A DNA stretch of 64,000 nt. Origin: an uncultured Methanocorpusculum sp. (GTDB lineage: Archaea; Halobacteriota; Methanomicrobia; Methanomicrobiales; Methanocorpusculaceae). Position 1 is the first letter of the stretch. Each line of letters starts with the position of its first letter. The stretch is from assembly GCF_963667985.1 (NCBI RefSeq), contig NZ_OY764081.1, positions 1,585,599-1,649,598 of the forward strand, read 5' to 3'. Of the stretch, positions 61,033 through 64,000 are shown in pieces. The notes below the pieces were generated by a model. It saw only the letters and a program-made list of their open reading frames with translations. It ran no database searches and was not told the origin of the DNA. The translations under genes were made by a program, and so were the position numbers.

Positions 61033-62622
61033 ATGATACCCTCCTCTCTATCCGAGTTCATCACATATCTTCGCGGCCTTGGACTTTTTAAACGTCTGTT
61101 TTCCTGGAAACAGGTGATTAGCCGGGCAGAAAATGCATATGCACAATATCTCGCAGAGACGGAGGAGGCGAAACGGAGATATCAGGAGCTCGAACAGAGG
61201 TTCGGCCAGATTTCCGGAGAACTGCAAAGAGAGCTGCAAAGAACCTCGTCGCTCGAAGGGCTGAGGGATGCCGAACGGAAATCCTCGGAGAATCTCAGGG
61301 ACCGATTTGAGATCACGGCACGGGAGCTGGAAACCGCTCGGGGAAAACTGTTTGGTATCGAGAGGATGCGTGAAGAGCAGAACATCGCCGAGGTTGAGCG
61401 CAGAAAGGAGGAGACGGAACGATACCAGCGGCTTGAAACAAAGAGCCTGCTGCTTGCAGATGAACTCACCGCCGCGAAAGGAAAGATAGCCGCTCTCGAG
61501 GGAGCCCGCGAGGAACTCAATTACACCGAAGCCGAGCGCAGAAAAGAGGAAAGGGAAAGATATGAGGATCTGGAAACGGAATTTACTGAACTCACGGAAA
61601 ACCTGACCAAAGCGAAAGGCCAGATCGCGGCTCTTGAAAGTCTGCGGGACGAGCAGATCTCAAGCGAAGCTGCACGAAGAAAAGAGGAAGCCGAGAAGTA
61701 TCTGAAGCAGAAAGAAAAACTGGATACGGTAACCCAGGATATCATCGCGGCAAAAGAACAGATCTCCGCATACGACAGTGTCAGGGAAGAACAGACGGCA
61801 GAGTACAACCGCAAGATCGAACGGATCAACACGCTGTACGACCAGCTGAAAAGCGACCGCGAAACCCTGGCGAACGAACAGATGGACAGCCTGGTTCGAA
61901 AACAGGAGGAGCTTGCCGTTTCATGGCAGAAGCATGAGAGCGAGGTCGCAGAAAGCATCCGGACGATCTGCAGAAAGCATGACTTCGTGTGGTGCGAAAA
62001 ATGCGAATACCCCCACCAGGGCACGCCCGACAATGTTGTTTTGATCGGCAAGATGTACACGATCTTCGATGCGAAGAGTCCGAAAAATCCCGAAGAGCTC
62101 GAAAACTTCCCGACGTATCTGAAAAGCCAGGCAGAGGCGATGAAAAAATACTGCAAACACGACGACGTCAGAAAGGAAGTGTTCCTCGTGGTCCCGTCAA
62201 GCACGCTTGAGGTTCTCACGACTTATCACTACGATCTCGCAGAGTATGTGGTCTACATAATCACGCCCGAGGCACTGACGCCGATCCTCCAGATTTTGCG
62301 GCAGATCGAAAACTACGAGTTCACCGACACGATGAGTCCCGAAGATCAGGACAAACTCTGCAGATTCATCGGCAAACTCTCGCATGCGACCAAGAGAAAG
62401 ATCCAGATCGACACCTACTTCTCCCGCGAACTCATCGATGCGCTGCGGGGCATCGACGCCATCCCCGAGGATTTCGCCGCAGAGATCGGAAAATACGAGC
62501 AGAAGGCAAAACTCAATCCGCCGATGGAGAAGCGTGTCAAAATGATCGAGATCGAAGACGTGGAGAACGAAGTCAGAAAAATGGAAACCGAGATCGCCGT
62601 GAGATCGGCGGTCGGCGAATAA
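61033..62622 (+). CDS. Coiled-coil protein with RmuC-like C-terminal domain
   Basis: The 529-residue protein has a long coiled coil (about residues 35-310) with four repeated units of about 53 residues containing AERRKEE(R/T)ERY and AKGKIAALE. The C-terminal domain has CRKHDFVWCEKCEYPHQGTP, a possible zinc site, and MYTIFDAKSPKN and KEVFLVVPSSTLEVLTTYHY. These resemble the DAK and FIP motifs of RmuC, which has a PD-(D/E)XK core. RmuC-type proteins limit DNA rearrangements. The match is suggestive, not certain. Confidence 0.55.
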   Translation: MIPSSLSEFITYLRGLGLFKRLFSWKQVISRAENAYAQYLAETEEAKRRYQELEQRFGQISGELQRELQRTSSLEGLRDAERKSSENLRDRFEITARELETARGKLFGIERMREEQNIAEVERRKEETERYQRLETKSLLLADELTAAKGKIAALEGAREELNYTEAERRKEERERYEDLETEFTELTENLTKAKGQIAALESLRDEQISSEAARRKEEAEKYLKQKEKLDTVTQDIIAAKEQISAYDSVREEQTAEYNRKIERINTLYDQLKSDRETLANEQMDSLVRKQEELAVSWQKHESEVAESIRTICRKHDFVWCEKCEYPHQGTPDNVVLIGKMYTIFDAKSPKNPEELENFPTYLKSQAEAMKKYCKHDDVRKEVFLVVPSSTLEVLTTYHYDLAEYVVYIITPEALTPILQILRQIENYEFTDTMSPEDQDKLCRFIGKLSHATKRKIQIDTYFSRELIDALRGIDAIPEDFAAEIGKYEQKAKLNPPMEKRVKMIEIEDVENEVRKMETEIAVRSAVGE

Positions 62623-63708
62623 TTATTTTTTAGCTTCCGCGGTCGTCAAAGCGTTTTTAATGATCCCTGCAAGGATCGGATTATTGGTATTTGCCGCCTC
62701 TTTCAGTGCCTGAATGACCGCCTCGCCACCGATATTGCCAAGCGAAGCTGCAGCGGCGGCACGGATCCCGGGTTTTGGATCGGCAAGGCAGGCGATCAAC
62801 GCCGGGACCACATCAGGCCTTTTGGAGTTGCCGAGAGCCGACGCGGCGGCACGGCGGACACCCGGAACCGAATCCGAAAGAAGCGGGAGAAGCGTATCTT
62901 CCAGATTGAGTTTCTGCTTTCGGACCGACTCGGCCGCCACCGATCTTACCGAGTGATCAGGGTCGCCACATAATTCGGTAAGAACAGGGACCTCGGCAGT
63001 CACCGAAGCAAGGGCACGCCGGACATACGGCGAAGAGTCGGCCGTGAGCCGGCCAGGCGTCAGGGCATCCAAAACATACACAGCGGCGGCGCGGATATCT
63101 TCGCGTTCGTCGGTCAACACATTTGCAACAGCCGAAAGCTCATTCTGGGTCAGCTGCCGGCCGCGAAGACCGGACAAGGCCGCAAGCCTTACCGCGGGGA
63201 GATCCGATAACGCGGAGATGAGCGTTGGAACAACCACCTGATCGTGATAGATCCCAAGAGACATCACGGCGATCTCCCGGATATCCGGTTCGGACGACGA
63301 TGCGGCGGAGATCAGCGTGGGGATCGCGGCAGGAGCCCTGAATTGGCCAAGCGCCTGGACCGAAGCATACTGGGTCGCCATATCCGGAGAAGAGACGCCG
63401 GTAACCAGCGTATCGACCGCCACCTGACCACCGTCGATAAAGAGCATAAGCGCGGCTTCGCGGACCCCGAGGTCCTCTGAGGAAAGATAAGAAAGATACA
63501 GCGCGTAATCCAGATCCGCCGAATAATTCCGCAGAGCCCAGAGCATAACGCGCTGGGTCAGAGGATCATCCTCTTTAAGGGTGGATAAAATATGAGAGAG
63601 TGAAACCGGATCTTTCAGGGAACAGATCTTGTTCGCCGCATACTCCTGCCTTGCGCTGTCATCACTCCTGACAGCAGCGACCAAATCATCGAAGGCAGAT
63701 TTTTTCAT
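62623..63708 (-). CDS. HEAT-repeat protein
   Basis: The 361-residue protein consists of about eleven HEAT/PBS-lyase-type repeats of about 31 residues (e.g. IPTLISAASSSEPDIREIAV, VPALIACLADPKPGIRAAAA). It would be a scaffold for protein contacts. No catalytic domain is present. The stop adjoins the stop of the convergent coiled-coil gene. It follows the parvulin gene by 6 bp. Confidence 0.88.
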   Translation of the reverse strand: MKKSAFDDLVAAVRSDDSARQEYAANKICSLKDPVSLSHILSTLKEDDPLTQRVMLWALRNYSADLDYALYLSYLSSEDLGVREAALMLFIDGGQVAVDTLVTGVSSPDMATQYASVQALGQFRAPAAIPTLISAASSSEPDIREIAVMSLGIYHDQVVVPTLISALSDLPAVRLAALSGLRGRQLTQNELSAVANVLTDEREDIRAAAVYVLDALTPGRLTADSSPYVRRALASVTAEVPVLTELCGDPDHSVRSVAAESVRKQKLNLEDTLLPLLSDSVPGVRRAAASALGNSKRPDVVPALIACLADPKPGIRAAAAASLGNIGGEAVIQALKEAANTNNPILAGIIKNALTTAEAKK

Positions 63709-63714
63709 AGAGAA

Positions 63715-63996
63715 TCAGTTCTTAATATCGGTTACTTTGATAATATGCCAGCCGAACTGGGTTTTGACCGGACCCACAAAATCGCCGGCTTTTGCCTTGA
63801 AACAGGCGTCTTCGAAGGGTTTTACCATCTGGCCTTTGCCGAAATAGCCGAGATCTCCGCCGGCATTGCCTGACGGACACTGTGAATACATTTTGGCGAG
63901 TTTGGCAAAATCATCGCCGGCAGAGATCTTCTGCATGATCTCTTTCGCTTGAGATTCGGTCTTTACTAAAATGTGGGATGCTTTTACCCGTACCAT
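63715..63996 (-). CDS. Parvulin-type peptidyl-prolyl isomerase
   Basis: The 93-residue protein starts [20 protein letters not shown] and has the parvulin features [26 protein letters not shown] and [12 protein letters not shown]. It is a single-domain cytosolic enzyme that speeds cis-trans isomerisation of Xaa-Pro bonds. The gene is complete, with the start four bases from the window end; its promoter lies outside. Confidence 0.93.
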   Translation of the reverse strand: MVRVKASHILVKTESQAKEIMQKISAGDDFAKLAKMYSQCPSGNAGGDLGYFGKGQMVKPFEDACFKAKAGDFVGPVKTQFGWHIIKVTDIKN

Positions 63997-64000
63997 ACTT

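Overview
The window is a piece of an archaeal chromosome, most likely a methanogen of the order Methanomicrobiales and plausibly Methanocorpusculum (inferred from gene content and roughly 50% GC; no rRNA is present to confirm it). Archaeal markers include a 7S SRP RNA with the GGAAGGGAGCAG tetraloop region, glycerol-1-phosphate dehydrogenase, L44e, S27e, Nop10, aIF2-alpha, GINS, PriS, RadB, a type II methionine aminopeptidase, the archaeosine radical-SAM enzyme RaSEA, AqpM-type aquaporin, and several archaeal DUF/UPF families. Genes are tightly packed with ATGA, GTGA and TAATG overlaps.

Positions 1-9000 are an accessory region. It holds the 3' end of a type ISP restriction-modification enzyme, a rhomboid protease, two ribbon-helix-helix proteins, a possible replication or partition region with a large inverted repeat (2808-3050), an eight-gene overlapping virus- or plasmid-like array (3222-5660) with an HNH endonuclease, a GxxExxY nuclease gene bracketed by 193-bp inverted repeats (5741-6616), a small protein/TM-peptide pair, and a second PD-(D/E)XK nuclease. 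Three families of structured repeats are scattered here: R1 (about 190 bp), R2 (about 160-290 bp, with stems that differ by compensatory changes between copies) and R3 (about 55 bp, at gene 3' ends). Two more R2 copies lie head to head at 19189-19574.

Positions 9000-22400 hold a heterodimeric ABC exporter with a MarR regulator, glutamine synthetase, a flavin-fold protein, conserved hypothetical genes, an M20 deacylase, RaSEA, and the convergent methionine aminopeptidase/Xaa-Pro peptidase pair. Positions 22400-31800 hold two tRNA genes, a secreted M23-like lipoprotein, SRP RNA, malate dehydrogenase, RadB, a LarC-type nickel-cofactor protein, two tandem UPF0104 flippase-like membrane proteins, an FkbM methyltransferase and a CNNM/CorC-type transporter.

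Positions 31800-48200 hold exonuclease VII (XseA/XseB), a DUF2193-DUF2180-aquaporin operon in which DUF2180 carries a one-base deletion in a G run, an MFS exporter, an AT-rich iron/cobalamin-type ABC uptake operon, argininosuccinate synthase, an AglJ-like glycosyltransferase, an Hsp20 gene with a 23-bp dyad over its predicted transcription start, and an internally duplicated CBS-CBS-ParB protein.

Positions 48150-55170 are a ten-gene minus-strand information-processing operon: UPF0058, Elp3, PriS, GINS, L44e, S27e, aIF2-alpha, Nop10, a PAC2-type proteasome assembly chaperone and endonuclease Q. The rest carries ADP-ribosylglycohydrolase, UPF0179, egsA divergent from DUF63 with only 14 bp between them, a sugar nucleotidyltransferase, TPR, RmuC-like coiled-coil and HEAT-repeat proteins, and a parvulin. 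The best candidates for something undescribed are the R1/R2/R3 structured repeats and their link to nuclease genes.
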